33,110 bases of DNA from Bdellovibrio sp. (lineage in GTDB: Bacteria > Bdellovibrionota > UBA1018). The position numbers were made by a program, and so were the translations under genes. The notes beneath the pieces were generated by a model that saw only the letters and a program-made list of their open reading frames with translations, was not told the DNA's origin and did not search any database. Positions 9,838-17,743 of this stretch are shown in pieces (positions within the stretch are counted from its first letter, which is position 1; each line of letters opens with the position of its first letter). The stretch lies in the NCBI GenBank assembly GCA_016185105.1, contig JACPOE010000012.1, forward strand, positions 72,471 through 105,580, in the 5' to 3' direction.

Positions 9838-11589
9838 CTACTTCCGGCTGAGGTTTTCGAGCGACCATGGTACCCCGAAAGGACCGATTAAAGCACGTTT
9901 CCACCAGTTCCCTGAATCCGCTCGCTCCTCCCAATCCGTAAACTGATACTGGTAGCGCTGCGCTCGAATCCACCGGGGTGGATGATCTGGAAAAGGATTC
10001 GTCCTGAACAGAGCTGCAACTTCTGAGGAACCTTGTAGCAGCCGGACCACCATACTCATAAACCAGAGCGGGGGTCGGTCCTGACTAAGTGCAGCGAACC
10101 ACATCTGCCAATCTAGACGCGGCATATGAGGCTCTACAAAACCTGGGGGCCGAGAAAGATCCCCTGGCTTCCACTTCAGTTCATAAGGAGTCCACACGTT
10201 GCCATCATCGCTCCCTTCAAGGACAATCTCGTCGCGTTGGGTAGTCATAATCGCAAATACGCCATATTGATTCACTACCCGAAAGTCCGTAATGAGCTTT
10301 GAAAAGAACGGTACCGTCGTCCAATTGACCAGAAAAAGAATCAACCCAACAACCCCAACTGCCCACCTTTTCCAAGAAGGCTCTACCGGCAGGTCAACAC
10401 GAGGAAACCATCTTTGAGGAATCCACCTCTTCCAGAACTGATCGTCAGGCAAGAGTAGAGCAAGGCACACGACAAGCCATCCAAAGAACCCGTAGTTTCC
10501 AGTGAGGTCGATCAAAAACTGTAAAAATAGAACGGCGAAAAACCCTAAAAGACGAGCCTTTCTGGGCATGAAGAAAAGGAAAGAGGCCCCTAGCTCCAGA
10601 GCAAACATTCCAACGGCTGAGAAAATATGAAACCACTCGGGCAACTTGTGTGCATACCAGCTTACCCAAGTCGGCAGAGGTTGAGTCTCGTAGTGAAATC
10701 CGATCGCAGTTAAGTTGGCCCAATTCGGGTCACCGCTCGTGAGCTTGACCCAGCCAGAAAAGAAGATCACTTTGAAAAGCACGAATCTGAGTAAAAAGAG
10801 GATAAATGGGGAAGGAGCCTTCTCTCGAACACCCCTACTGGGAGAGAATGGTAGTAGGGTCCAGGGCGCAAAAAGGATGGCAAGAAACCCGACCTCAAGT
10901 AACAGGGCGTCCCATTGGAACCACAAAAAATCCCGACTAAGATCAGCAAAAAACCAATAACAAAACCAGAGCAGAATCAAGTTCAGGATGGGTGCAAATC
11001 CTATAAAAAGGAGAACAGAGAACCCCATCCCAGCCAGCTGTACCAACCGAACCTGAGCATCCGTAAACGAACCAGGCGTAAAAATTCCGTTGCTTCCAAT
11101 CAGCCCGGGGAGCTGTAGACCGATCGAAGCAAATGCGACGAAGTAGACCAAACTAAGACCCCTAAGAAAGGCCCAACGAGAGACCACATACGTAGACGGT
11201 TTAACTTCGTCTCCCCACAACCAATATGTAAGGTAGGAAAAAGGAATTCGATTTTTGGCAACCAGCGCATAGGCCCGTTCGATAAGCCAGCGAAAGGGAC
11301 CTAATTTCAAGTAGCAGGCCAAAAGGAATTTAGCGACGTAGGCTGCGGGATTGTATGCCAGAGCCGCCAATACCGCATGGGCCCCCCTCAAGTATTGTCC
11401 CGAAGGTAGGACCAGAATGACTGACTGATCGTAATATTCTGCAGGAATTTCCGGAAAGTCCTGGGCTGCACTTTGAGAGGGCGCGTAATCGACCCGGTCC
11501 CCACTCCATTGCATCCAAAGTGCGATCCACTTTTTACAAAACCCACAATTCCCATCATAAATGAGCAGCGGCTTGGTTCGAGTCATCAT
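9838..11589 (-). CDS. DCC-domain thiol oxidoreductase fused to HTTM/lipase-maturation-factor-like membrane protein
   Basis: A 583-aa fusion. Residues 5-110 form a DCC (DUF393) domain with the signature LLIYDGNCGFCKKWI, whose DxxCxxC is the proposed redox-active site. From about residue 135 the chain has numerous membrane segments (YFVAFASIGLQLPGLIG, VLLFIGFAPILNLILLWFCYW, FALELGASFLFFMP) and a C-terminal region PRLDWQMWFAALSQDRPPLW, typical of lipase maturation factor 1-like proteins. Together they suggest an inner-membrane factor for disulfide or lipase maturation, known mainly by family. Met-Met tandem starts at 11589/11586; no clear ribosome site. It is divergent from the tRNA-Phe gene and seems monocistronic. 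Confidence 0.85.
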   Translation of the reverse strand: MMTRTKPLLIYDGNCGFCKKWIALWMQWSGDRVDYAPSQSAAQDFPEIPAEYYDQSVILVLPSGQYLRGAHAVLAALAYNPAAYVAKFLLACYLKLGPFRWLIERAYALVAKNRIPFSYLTYWLWGDEVKPSTYVVSRWAFLRGLSLVYFVAFASIGLQLPGLIGSNGIFTPGSFTDAQVRLVQLAGMGFSVLLFIGFAPILNLILLWFCYWFFADLSRDFLWFQWDALLLEVGFLAILFAPWTLLPFSPSRGVREKAPSPFILFLLRFVLFKVIFFSGWVKLTSGDPNWANLTAIGFHYETQPLPTWVSWYAHKLPEWFHIFSAVGMFALELGASFLFFMPRKARLLGFFAVLFLQFLIDLTGNYGFFGWLVVCLALLLPDDQFWKRWIPQRWFPRVDLPVEPSWKRWAVGVVGLILFLVNWTTVPFFSKLITDFRVVNQYGVFAIMTTQRDEIVLEGSDDGNVWTPYELKWKPGDLSRPPGFVEPHMPRLDWQMWFAALSQDRPPLWFMSMVVRLLQGSSEVAALFRTNPFPDHPPRWIRAQRYQYQFTDWEERADSGNWWKRALIGPFGVPWSLENLSRK

Positions 11590-11697
11590 TTAGAAAACCA
11601 GCGTACCAGAGGGTTTGCAAAACGCACTATCTTAAAGTTGTTGCGTTTTTGTAAAAGCTGGCATACCAGAAGACTCTCCCTGACCGATTAAGACGTT

Positions 11698-11773
11698 GGC
11701 CTGGTAGCTCAGTCGGTAGAGCAGCGCCCTGAAAAGGCGTGTGTCGGCGGTTCGATTCCGTCCCAGGCCACCA
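11698..11773 (+). tRNA. tRNA-Phe (anticodon GAA)
   Basis: A complete cloverleaf is visible: acceptor GGCCTGG pairs with CCAGGCC, D-arm GCTC...GAGC, anticodon arm GCGCC-CTGAAAA-GGCGT with anticodon GAA, and T-arm GGCGG-TTCGATT-CCGTC. Discriminator A is followed by an encoded CCA. A weak promoter-like TTGCGT-N16-ATACCA lies at 11641-11668. The 3' end forms part of the inverted repeats described downstream. Confidence 0.97.
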
Positions 11774-11868
11774 CTTTCTGTAATGAAGTGGAACGCTCCA
11801 TCAAAGAAAATCCAGAAACTAAAACAGACTCGAAAAACCTTGAGACACCAAAACAGAAGTGGTGGCCT
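11765..11868. repeat. Inverted repeat built on the tRNA-Phe 3' end
   Basis: The last bases of the tRNA and flank (AGGCCACCACTTTCTG, 11765-11780) are repeated in inverted orientation as CAGAAGTGGTGGCCT at 11854-11868, with a single missing base. A shorter internal hairpin CCACTT...AAGTGG (11771-11791) overlaps the left arm. The inverted copy means the minus strand carries a second GGCCACCA end. Confidence 0.75.
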
Positions 11869-11878
11869 TAATAATGAT

Positions 11879-12019
11879 CAAACGCGCGAGCGTTTGGTAC
11901 CTTAGGGACGGAATCGAATGGCGGACTGAGCGGGTGCCCAGCTTTGCTGGGCAGCGAAGGAGCCCAGGCTGTAGGCTCGCACGCGAGTGCGAGACCGGAA
12001 GCCGTTTCCGTCCCATACC
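11879..12019. repeat. Structured tRNA-proximal element with nested perfect hairpins and a T-arm copy
   Basis: Four pairings are visible: CAAACGC-GCGA-GCGTTTG (11879-11896), TGCCCAGC-TTT-GCTGGGCA (11935-11953), CTCGCAC-GCGA-GTGCGAG (11976-11993), and an outer stem GGGACGGAA (11905-11913) with TTCCGTCCC (12006-12014), extended by GGTA/TACC. Two loops are GCGA (GNRA type) on the plus strand. The minus strand of 11905-11918 is TTCGATTCCGTCCC, identical to the tRNA-Phe T-arm at 11751-11764. It could be an RNA, a terminator complex or a tRNA-derived repeat. Reading the plus strand through it gives peptide DGIEWRTE, an artefact of the same kind as the GIRTHD peptides often mis-annotated beside tRNA genes. 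Confidence 0.7.
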
Positions 12020-12280
12020 ACCCATTTTAGTGGGTAGAAAATCAAAAGACATTTCAGAATCAGGGTGTGGAGCAATAAGCTTCAAGGCCGTCGTTATGAT
12101 GAAGAGCCCATCGCCTGAATACGTTTCCAAGCTCATCAGAGTGCTAGATCTATATTTCAGGCGGCGGCCCGTATAGGCGATACCTCTTTAGATGTGACCA
12201 GTTTTAATGAGCTCAAGGAAGCACTTTGCGCTAGCACATCACTCCATTTAGATCTAAAGAGCGCTTATTAAAGGAGCCTC
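12020..12280. other. Non-coding gap before the exported protein gene, with a possible gene remnant
   Basis: A 5-bp hairpin ACCCA-TTTTAG-TGGGT overlaps the left edge. A frame without ATG is open from 12119 to the TAA at 12269-12271 and has protein-like composition (SLDVTSFNELKEAL). It may be the decayed 3' end of a gene, but 51 open codons can occur by chance. AAAGGAG at 12270-12276 serves the next gene. Confidence 0.35.
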
Positions 12281-12844
12281 ATGAAAACTAAACATCAACT
12301 AGTTGGTCTATTGTTAGCTTCAGCTTTTGGACTCGGGTCTGATTTGTATGCCGCGTGCCCAGATGTATCCGGAACCTATGTATGCGAGAACGAAAACTTT
12401 GAAATTGCCCAAAATGACGTTCAGGGAAAAACTGTTTTCGTTGCAAGCGGAATTAAACATATAGAGGAACAACTTTCTCTTAGCAACGGGGCCTGGAGCT
12501 ACATGAGCAGCTACGCAAAATGTACTCCGGAAACTGTAAACTTGTATTTTGGACTTGGATTCTCCTTTGTCGCAGAGACTGTACTTACCCTAAAAGGCAA
12601 AAACGTCACGATGACTCGCTGGAGCGCACCCGTAAATGTCGAAAACAACGACTTCAGTATCGAAGAAGAAAAGTTCATGAAATCCCTCGAGGTAAAGTAT
12701 GGCGAACAGGGGCCTTCAGAAAAGCAGCGGGATGATGATTATCGGAAGCTCATCTTAGAAGTGGGAGCCCCTTACTGGGAAAAATTTAAGAAAGATGGAA
12801 AAGCTGAAACCGTCGTTTGCACTAAACAAAACGAAGAAGTCTAA
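12281..12844 (+). CDS. Exported small hypothetical protein (CPDVSGTYVC type)
   Basis: A 187-aa protein with a clear signal peptide (LVGLLLASAFGLGSDLYA, cleavage before ACPD). The mature chain begins CPDVSGTYVCENENFEIAQN, a beta-rich start with a probable disulfide, then continues with predicted strands and a Lys/Glu-rich C-terminal helix (KQRDDDYRKLILEVGAPYWE). AAAGGAG stands eight bases before the ATG. The sequence resembles small lipocalin-like secreted proteins frequent in Bdellovibrio relatives, but no family is identified. A GC-rich hairpin follows the stop. Confidence 0.65.
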   Translation: MKTKHQLVGLLLASAFGLGSDLYAACPDVSGTYVCENENFEIAQNDVQGKTVFVASGIKHIEEQLSLSNGAWSYMSSYAKCTPETVNLYFGLGFSFVAETVLTLKGKNVTMTRWSAPVNVENNDFSIEEEKFMKSLEVKYGEQGPSEKQRDDDYRKLILEVGAPYWEKFKKDGKAETVVCTKQNEEV

Positions 12845-12865
12845 AACACCCGACCTCCTTGTTAC

Positions 12866-12891
12866 GGTCTGCTAGGGAGGGGGAGCAGACC
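12866..12891 (+). terminator. Hairpin behind the 12281 gene, probable terminator
   Basis: GGTCTGCT (12866-12873) and AGCAGACC (12884-12891) pair perfectly over 8 bp with a purine loop. It begins 22 bases after the stop codon. The following ATTTCC is a poor T-run, so termination may be weak. Confidence 0.5.
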
Positions 12892-12897
12892 ATTTCC

Positions 12898-12933
12898 TTG
12901 ACATCCTCCCCTCCCTAAAGGGAGGGGATTCCC
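12898..12933. mobile_element. Orphan IS200/IS605-type end (hairpin remnant, no transposase)
   Basis: TTGACATCCT is followed by a perfect 8-bp hairpin CCCCTCCC-TAAA-GGGAGGGG (12908-12927) and ATTCC. I recognise this layout as the usual right end of IS605/IS1341 (TnpB-type) elements, where the minus strand reads GGAAT-hairpin-AGGATGTCAA and forms the 3' part of the omega RNA. No tnpA or tnpB frame is nearby, so this would be a solitary remnant or a small non-autonomous copy. An additional pair GCTAGGGA (12871-12878) / TCCCTAGC (12930-12937) encloses it. Assignment rests on memory of the motif. Confidence 0.5.
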
Positions 12934-12979
12934 TAGCACTGCCGCATGAGAAACGATGGCCTCCATGGCACCGCAGATC

Positions 12980-14635
12980 TTATTTCAGGCGCTCAGTACG
13001 ATTTTCCCGCTGCGGCTGGGTCATGATACCCCTCTCTTTCAAATCTCCGCAATAAGTCAGCCAGAAGTCACAAGCAGGAATCAAGGGTACGTCTTTTGGA
13101 TTCTTGCCAGCTTGATGAAACCAAACTGACATATTTTCAAAACAACCTTGGCTAATTCCCTTTTCCTCTACAATCTGAAGGGTAATACAAGCACCCTCCG
13201 GACCAATCTGAAAATGACCGCTCGCAAAGTAAAAAACCTCAATTGAGTCCTGGGCATCAAAACCAACTCTTCCAGTCGAAATTGTGGGTTCACCCGCAGA
13301 AAGACTCGAATGGTGAATTGCCTCAATCGCTTCCGAGGGAAGCCCAACAGCTTCTTCAAGCCCCCTTCTCTTATGGTGAGCCAGAAAGCGTTTGTCTTCC
13401 GTAATAACAAACATGGGTTTGGGCTCTTCACCCTTCCCTGGTCTGTCCTTGTAAGGGATATTAGACTTCGCTAAAATCGCCTTTCGATTTTGGAATTTTA
13501 ATTCGATAGCATCTTGCTCTTCCCTAGTGAAATATTTCACTCGCGGAATCCGAATCTTCTGTCGAAAAGCCCAGGCCAACACATCATCTCGAGTGACAAT
13601 AGCCGCTTCTTTTGCCTCAAAGATCCGTTTCTTATAATCATCCGATTGCAAGTATTGATCCCAAACTTTTTTGAGCAAGACTGCATGGTAATGATCTGGG
13701 TCTGTGGCTTCCGGCTTATTCTCGTCGGTCAGTTCATGCAATTTTGGCCGCGTCCAATAGGGCCAAGACTTTTTGACATTGTGAGGAAACTTAGGTTTTA
13801 ACTTACCTTCAAATGCTTTAGGATTTTTTTCCAGGACATCAGCAATAAACGCATCTTGGTAATCCGGGCCGGTCGTTTCCCCCATGACTAGTTTAAATTC
13901 AAAGATATCATCAAACGGCTTACCTTCGTCCCAGCCAATTTGAACCAGAGGCAGTTCAATGTCTTTTTTAATAGTTTCGTCTACCAAGAGTCTGGACAAG
14001 ACAAAGCTCATCGTTTCGACGTTGTTCTCAGCCTTGCGCTTTTTCGGATCTGGCTGATAACCAAATTCTTTCGCAACAAGAGCAAGAGATTTGGGTTTGG
14101 GCCATCCTTTGAGTTCTTGGACGACTGTTTTTAGCTCAATCCAGGTTTTTAGCGATTCAGGGTAGTCAATTTTTTCAATCTCGCCAATCTCCCTCCTCAG
14201 AAGATGTTGAGCAGGGAGGGAGGAATGCATATGCCAGCTAGCATGTGGAACAAACCCAAATTTTTTCCCCTCTAACCTTCCCATCATTTCTTTGAAGAAA
14301 CCCATAAAGTCCTGGCCACCGTTGGCCATGGCTTGAGTGACTCCTGTGAATTTTTCAGTGAAGGGAGTCACCTGTGTGAGCCGCGTCGGCTTCAAGACAC
14401 GCTGAATTCGAAAGTCCTGCTCAAACCCAGTGACCTTACCGTCTGTTCGAATCACTTTTAGACCGAGTACATCAACATCTACAAATTCCCCCAATAGGAA
14501 GGGACCTGATCCATCAAAGGCCGCAGTCGATTGCCCATCGAAAAGAACAAGGTACTCCAGATCGGTTTTGAAGTTTCCAGCTTGGGCTGTGCAGGCCAAC
14601 GCTAGGATAACGGAAAAAAAGAATGCTCTCGCCAT
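12980..14635 (-). CDS. Exported protein with degenerate ERI1-like DEDDh exonuclease fold and C-terminal HHSS...SGHF domain
   Basis: A 551-aa protein with signal peptide (MARAFFFSVILALACTAQAG) and GGAGG before the ATG. Residues 28-218 follow ERI1/KapD-like 3'-5' exonucleases: YLVLFDGQST takes the place of the FDxET motif, FTGVTQAMAN matches the conserved TGITQ, FGFVPHASWHM the second Asp motif and ENNVETMSFVLSRLL the HxxxxD region. Asp33 remains but the Glu (Q35) and later Asp/His are lost, so nuclease activity is unlikely. Near the C-terminus IHHSSLSAGEPTISTG and ASGHFQIGPEG match a domain recurring in secreted effectors and toxins (HHSSLLAGxPVxxAGxxxxxxGxxxxxxxxSGHYxP). The role is unknown; an exported binding protein is likely. 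The gene stands alone. Confidence 0.6.
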   Translation of the reverse strand: MARAFFFSVILALACTAQAGNFKTDLEYLVLFDGQSTAAFDGSGPFLLGEFVDVDVLGLKVIRTDGKVTGFEQDFRIQRVLKPTRLTQVTPFTEKFTGVTQAMANGGQDFMGFFKEMMGRLEGKKFGFVPHASWHMHSSLPAQHLLRREIGEIEKIDYPESLKTWIELKTVVQELKGWPKPKSLALVAKEFGYQPDPKKRKAENNVETMSFVLSRLLVDETIKKDIELPLVQIGWDEGKPFDDIFEFKLVMGETTGPDYQDAFIADVLEKNPKAFEGKLKPKFPHNVKKSWPYWTRPKLHELTDENKPEATDPDHYHAVLLKKVWDQYLQSDDYKKRIFEAKEAAIVTRDDVLAWAFRQKIRIPRVKYFTREEQDAIELKFQNRKAILAKSNIPYKDRPGKGEEPKPMFVITEDKRFLAHHKRRGLEEAVGLPSEAIEAIHHSSLSAGEPTISTGRVGFDAQDSIEVFYFASGHFQIGPEGACITLQIVEEKGISQGCFENMSVWFHQAGKNPKDVPLIPACDFWLTYCGDLKERGIMTQPQRENRTERLK

Positions 14636-14975
14636 AGAATCCTCCGGTGTAAATGCTAAAACGTTTCAGAAGAGGTTCAGAAACGAATGTGATGATGTGG
14701 CGCTTCACTAAAATGTTAGTTTGCTTTTGTACACGTCCACTTTTTCTTTGCAAGGCCTATTTGACGTGCTTCTCCCCGTATGCCTCTGATTCAATCAACC
14801 ATCACAATTCGAAATAGATTAATTCGCTCACCAAAGTTTCAAAAGAGTTGCTCAGCGTTTTCATTTCCCTTTTGTCAAAGGGAGTAATCAAGCCGATCCT
14901 TTTTGCGTTCAGCTCCCTTTATTGCAGTATCGGAACACAAGCCTTCAGAACTCGCTAAAGGTTTTGAAAAAACGT
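14636..14975. other. Intergenic region upstream of the exonuclease-fold gene
   Basis: About 340 bases between two minus-strand genes. A plausible promoter for the 14635 gene is listed separately. No RNA gene, terminator with T-run or frame with protein-like composition was found here. Confidence 0.5.
14726..14753 (-). promoter_or_regulatory. Candidate promoter TTGCAA-N16-TACAAA
   Basis: On the minus strand TTGCAA (14753-14748) and TACAAA (14731-14726) are 16 bases apart, giving a leader of about 85 bases before the ATG at 14635. Confidence 0.3.
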
Positions 14976-15803
14976 TTAATTATCCTCAAGAGGCTGCGTC
15001 GGAGGTAAAAGAGGATCAAAGGCATCCTCACCCTGCCGCCGCCGTTTGAACTGAGGTTCTGCGCCGTCAACTGCTTCTTCAGTTTGAGGAGCAGCAATTA
15101 ACAACGCTGGCTGAAGAGCGCATCGCACTCGGAAAGGCCTAACAACATGATAATGAGCGCATTTGCCCTTCTTTCTCCTGCCGTCAAAAACCACCCCAAA
15201 GGTAGAATTAACGCTCGATCCGGTCCAAAAAATCCCCTCCAAATTTTTCAAAATCTGAGGCTTGTACTGCTGACTCACTGGATTTTTCATCAATTCTGCT
15301 AGATGAGTCCATTCCTCATCCAAAGCTACTCGCAACGGAATACCTAAGACACGGCTCCGTTCGAGGCAATACTCCTGAGCTCCTTCAAAAGTTTGTACCA
15401 AAAAATTTTGATTTTCCTTTTCAGTAGGAAACCAAATCAGCCCTGGAAAACCATTTTGTGACGGCTCCTGCCAAATCTCCCCAGTAACATGCTCTCGATA
15501 ACGCCATTCTAGATCAGTTCTCCGAGTAAATACCGCACCACTCAGAGTGCTGACACGAGGATTCAAAATATCGGCAATCTGCTTTCTAACTCGAGCCTTT
15601 TTTTGCCTAGTGGATTCATCCCCGTCCGTCAAGGACCTATAGATAGCTTTAGAAACCAATCCAAGACTCCTAAAATCCGTGTGAGAATCTAGATGACTCG
15701 CAATCAAAGCCAAAGGATCAAAAGGAAGATCTTCAAGCCCCGGACCAGCCAAAGCAAAAGAGCTTAGAAATTGGAATAAAAACAACAATACATTTAACTT
15801 CAT
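14976..15803 (-). CDS. Exported F-box protein with DUF1566-like C-terminal domain
   Basis: A 275-aa protein. The start ATG at 15803 gives a clean signal peptide, MKLNVLLFLFQFLSSFALAG; a longer TTG start would spoil it. Residues 23-58 read LEDLPFDPLALIASHLDSHT followed by DFRSLGLVSKAIYRSL, which matches the F-box consensus (LPxexLxxIxsxLxxxdLxxLxxVsKxxxxL). F-boxes bind Skp1 in cullin ubiquitin ligases. Residues about 125-235 resemble the DUF1566/Lcl C-terminal fold: a GAQEYCLERSRVLGIPLRVA helix, an EEWTHLAEL segment, IFWTGSSVNSTFGVVFDGRR and a final VRCAL. The tail has a basic cluster FKRRRQ, a possible nuclear signal. No good ribosome site. It is divergent from the kinase gene at 16055. Function as a host-directed adaptor is inference. 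Confidence 0.65.
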   Translation of the reverse strand: MKLNVLLFLFQFLSSFALAGPGLEDLPFDPLALIASHLDSHTDFRSLGLVSKAIYRSLTDGDESTRQKKARVRKQIADILNPRVSTLSGAVFTRRTDLEWRYREHVTGEIWQEPSQNGFPGLIWFPTEKENQNFLVQTFEGAQEYCLERSRVLGIPLRVALDEEWTHLAELMKNPVSQQYKPQILKNLEGIFWTGSSVNSTFGVVFDGRRKKGKCAHYHVVRPFRVRCALQPALLIAAPQTEEAVDGAEPQFKRRRQGEDAFDPLLPPTQPLEDN

Positions 15804-16054
15804 GATTGATTGATCCAGAGGTTTTTTCTGACGGTATACTAAGGTTTTGCGCAAATAACGAGAATAATTCCACTAAGAGTAAACGAATCAACAATATACG
15901 CCCCGAAAACTCGTGCATTGATTTCAAATTTAGAAATTAGACCATCAAGGACGCATTCCAAAAGCCTTTTATTACTCACATCAGACAGGAAAAAAAGGGG
16001 GAAGTCGCTTTCCAAATCAGACCAGCGTGTGCTACAAAACCGCAGTAAATTCAT

Positions 16055-17743
16055 ATGAAATCACTGCCTACTCAGATGAGCTCCCTTTTTCTTGCCCTCA
16101 TTTTTTCTAACCTTTTATCAGCCAGATATGTTTTGGCAGAACTTAAACCCTGTCCTATAGAAGCCCCCAACGTGGCGCTTCCTGAATTACAAGAATTCAA
16201 ATCCAAAGACTTTTCAAATGACTTAGCCAAAAAGGGGGCCCAACTCATCTGTGATACTCAATTCGCTAAACGTAAATCATGTCCTCAGATTATGATTGAA
16301 AGCCTGCTGCAGATTGTTTCTTTAACCCAAGACTCCCTTAAACCGGCTTCTCCAGTAAACTTGGACAAAATCGTAGAAGGCCAAAAAGGACCGGAACAGA
16401 TCAGCTATGCCACCCAAGTCGTTCGAGGAAATGACAATGCTATTTACCTCCAAATAGGTCGACATATCACTGAAAGCGGCACCGGCAGCTTCAAAGTAGC
16501 AGTTTTGGTTTTTCGTTTGGCGGCAAATAAATGGACACCGGCTATTTTCTTGACTCTCAAAGACTCTTCCTCGGTAGGCAACGAACAGGGACGAAAGCGT
16601 TGGAACCGTGAACTCGAAGTATCACGACTCATCCTTCAACGAAGACTGGCAAACCCCGCCTTGAGTCAAGGACTTCCTCTGATCTACTGGGTTAGCGAAG
16701 ATGGAATTTACCAGAAGCATTATGATGGAAGCCTATATGAACTGTTTAACTCTTCTGCTTGGGCGAATTTTCGCCATTCAGAAAGGATGGAGGCAATGCG
16801 CCAGGCCGCGCTGGCTCTAAAGAACTTTCACTTGCTTGAAGATGGAAACATTGTTCACGAAGATGTTAAAATGGATAACTATCTTTACTCCTTAGAATTC
16901 CTCCTCTCAGGGGATCAATGCATAGAGGTCGTACTGAGCGATCTTGACTTAAGTCTCAACGCAGCCCTACTCATCCAAGAAGGAAGACTGAGGCCGAACA
17001 GTGGTAGCCTTCTCTATTTTGATCCAAGTAAGATATTTCAAGCCGATGGATTTGCCGGATGGAAGCCGTTTGAGTATGAGCCTAGACCCCAAACCAATGC
17101 TTCTCAAAATGGCTCTCAATGGCTAGGCGATACCACTGCGCAACAAGTGGCTTATGCGCAGCGGGGAGATCTATACAGTCTCGGGCTCACTTTTGCCGTC
17201 GGAGTTTTTGGAGTGCACGATGATTTCTGGGCGGCCACTTTAAGCTCTAATAATAACGCCCCTTCTAAACACCACTCTCCCCTTATCCGGGCGCAAGACA
17301 TCCAAGAATGGATTGATGACTATCTCGACGATAAAAAATATGGAAACCTAGAAGAACTCCTCCGAACAGCGCTCGATAATGACCCCAGAAAAAGAATTTC
17401 GAGCTCGCAATTTTATGAATCACTAGAATATGCACTAAGTCCCATTTTACCTATTGACGAAAAAGAAGCCCAGGCGAAGGAACTCATCTCTCCCCTCTGC
17501 TCTGGGATCAAACAATTCACAAACGAAATGCAGGTAGGTGAGTTTTCAATTTGCCGCCGCAAAAAAAACAAATCTTATAAACTTATTTATAAACTTCCCT
17601 CGCAAGGTGGCGTAGCCCGTGTCTCTGAAAAGAATTTTTCTGAAAACATGGATTGGAGCTCAATCCAACACGAAGTTCAATTTTTAAGACTTCTTGGGGT
17701 AATTCAGACTGAGTTCCAACCTCAGTCCCTAATGGCAGAGTAG
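16055..17743 (+). CDS. Exported eukaryotic-like protein kinase
   Basis: A 562-aa protein with an N-terminal signal (SSLFLALIFSNLLSARYVLA). A kinase fold covers residues about 125-462: glycine loop SGTGSFKVAV (141-150), beta-3 lysine in FLTLKDSS (K169), alpha-C glutamate in NRELEVSRL (E186 or E188), catalytic loop IVHEDVKMDNYLY (H268, D270, K272, N275), DLD at 296-298 in place of DFG, the alpha-F aspartate in RGDLYSLGLTF (D372) and the arginine in NDPRKRISS. All catalytic landmarks are kept, so activity is likely. A further 100 residues follow. Kinases of this class are normally cytoplasmic; the signal peptide sends this one outward, which suggests an effector. No clear ribosome site. RadD follows 70 bases downstream. 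Confidence 0.8.
   Translation: MKSLPTQMSSLFLALIFSNLLSARYVLAELKPCPIEAPNVALPELQEFKSKDFSNDLAKKGAQLICDTQFAKRKSCPQIMIESLLQIVSLTQDSLKPASPVNLDKIVEGQKGPEQISYATQVVRGNDNAIYLQIGRHITESGTGSFKVAVLVFRLAANKWTPAIFLTLKDSSSVGNEQGRKRWNRELEVSRLILQRRLANPALSQGLPLIYWVSEDGIYQKHYDGSLYELFNSSAWANFRHSERMEAMRQAALALKNFHLLEDGNIVHEDVKMDNYLYSLEFLLSGDQCIEVVLSDLDLSLNAALLIQEGRLRPNSGSLLYFDPSKIFQADGFAGWKPFEYEPRPQTNASQNGSQWLGDTTAQQVAYAQRGDLYSLGLTFAVGVFGVHDDFWAATLSSNNNAPSKHHSPLIRAQDIQEWIDDYLDDKKYGNLEELLRTALDNDPRKRISSSQFYESLEYALSPILPIDEKEAQAKELISPLCSGIKQFTNEMQVGEFSICRRKKNKSYKLIYKLPSQGGVARVSEKNFSENMDWSSIQHEVQFLRLLGVIQTEFQPQSLMAE

Noticed and set aside
11859..12176. 105-codon open frame across the tRNA-proximal hairpins
   Set aside because: It reads through palindromes and an inverted T-arm copy; the peptide DGIEWRTE is a translation artefact, and there is no ribosome site.
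11698..12937. tRNA-integrated genomic island with att sites
   Set aside because: The tRNA 3'-end copies are inverted, not direct, and no integrase gene is present in the window.
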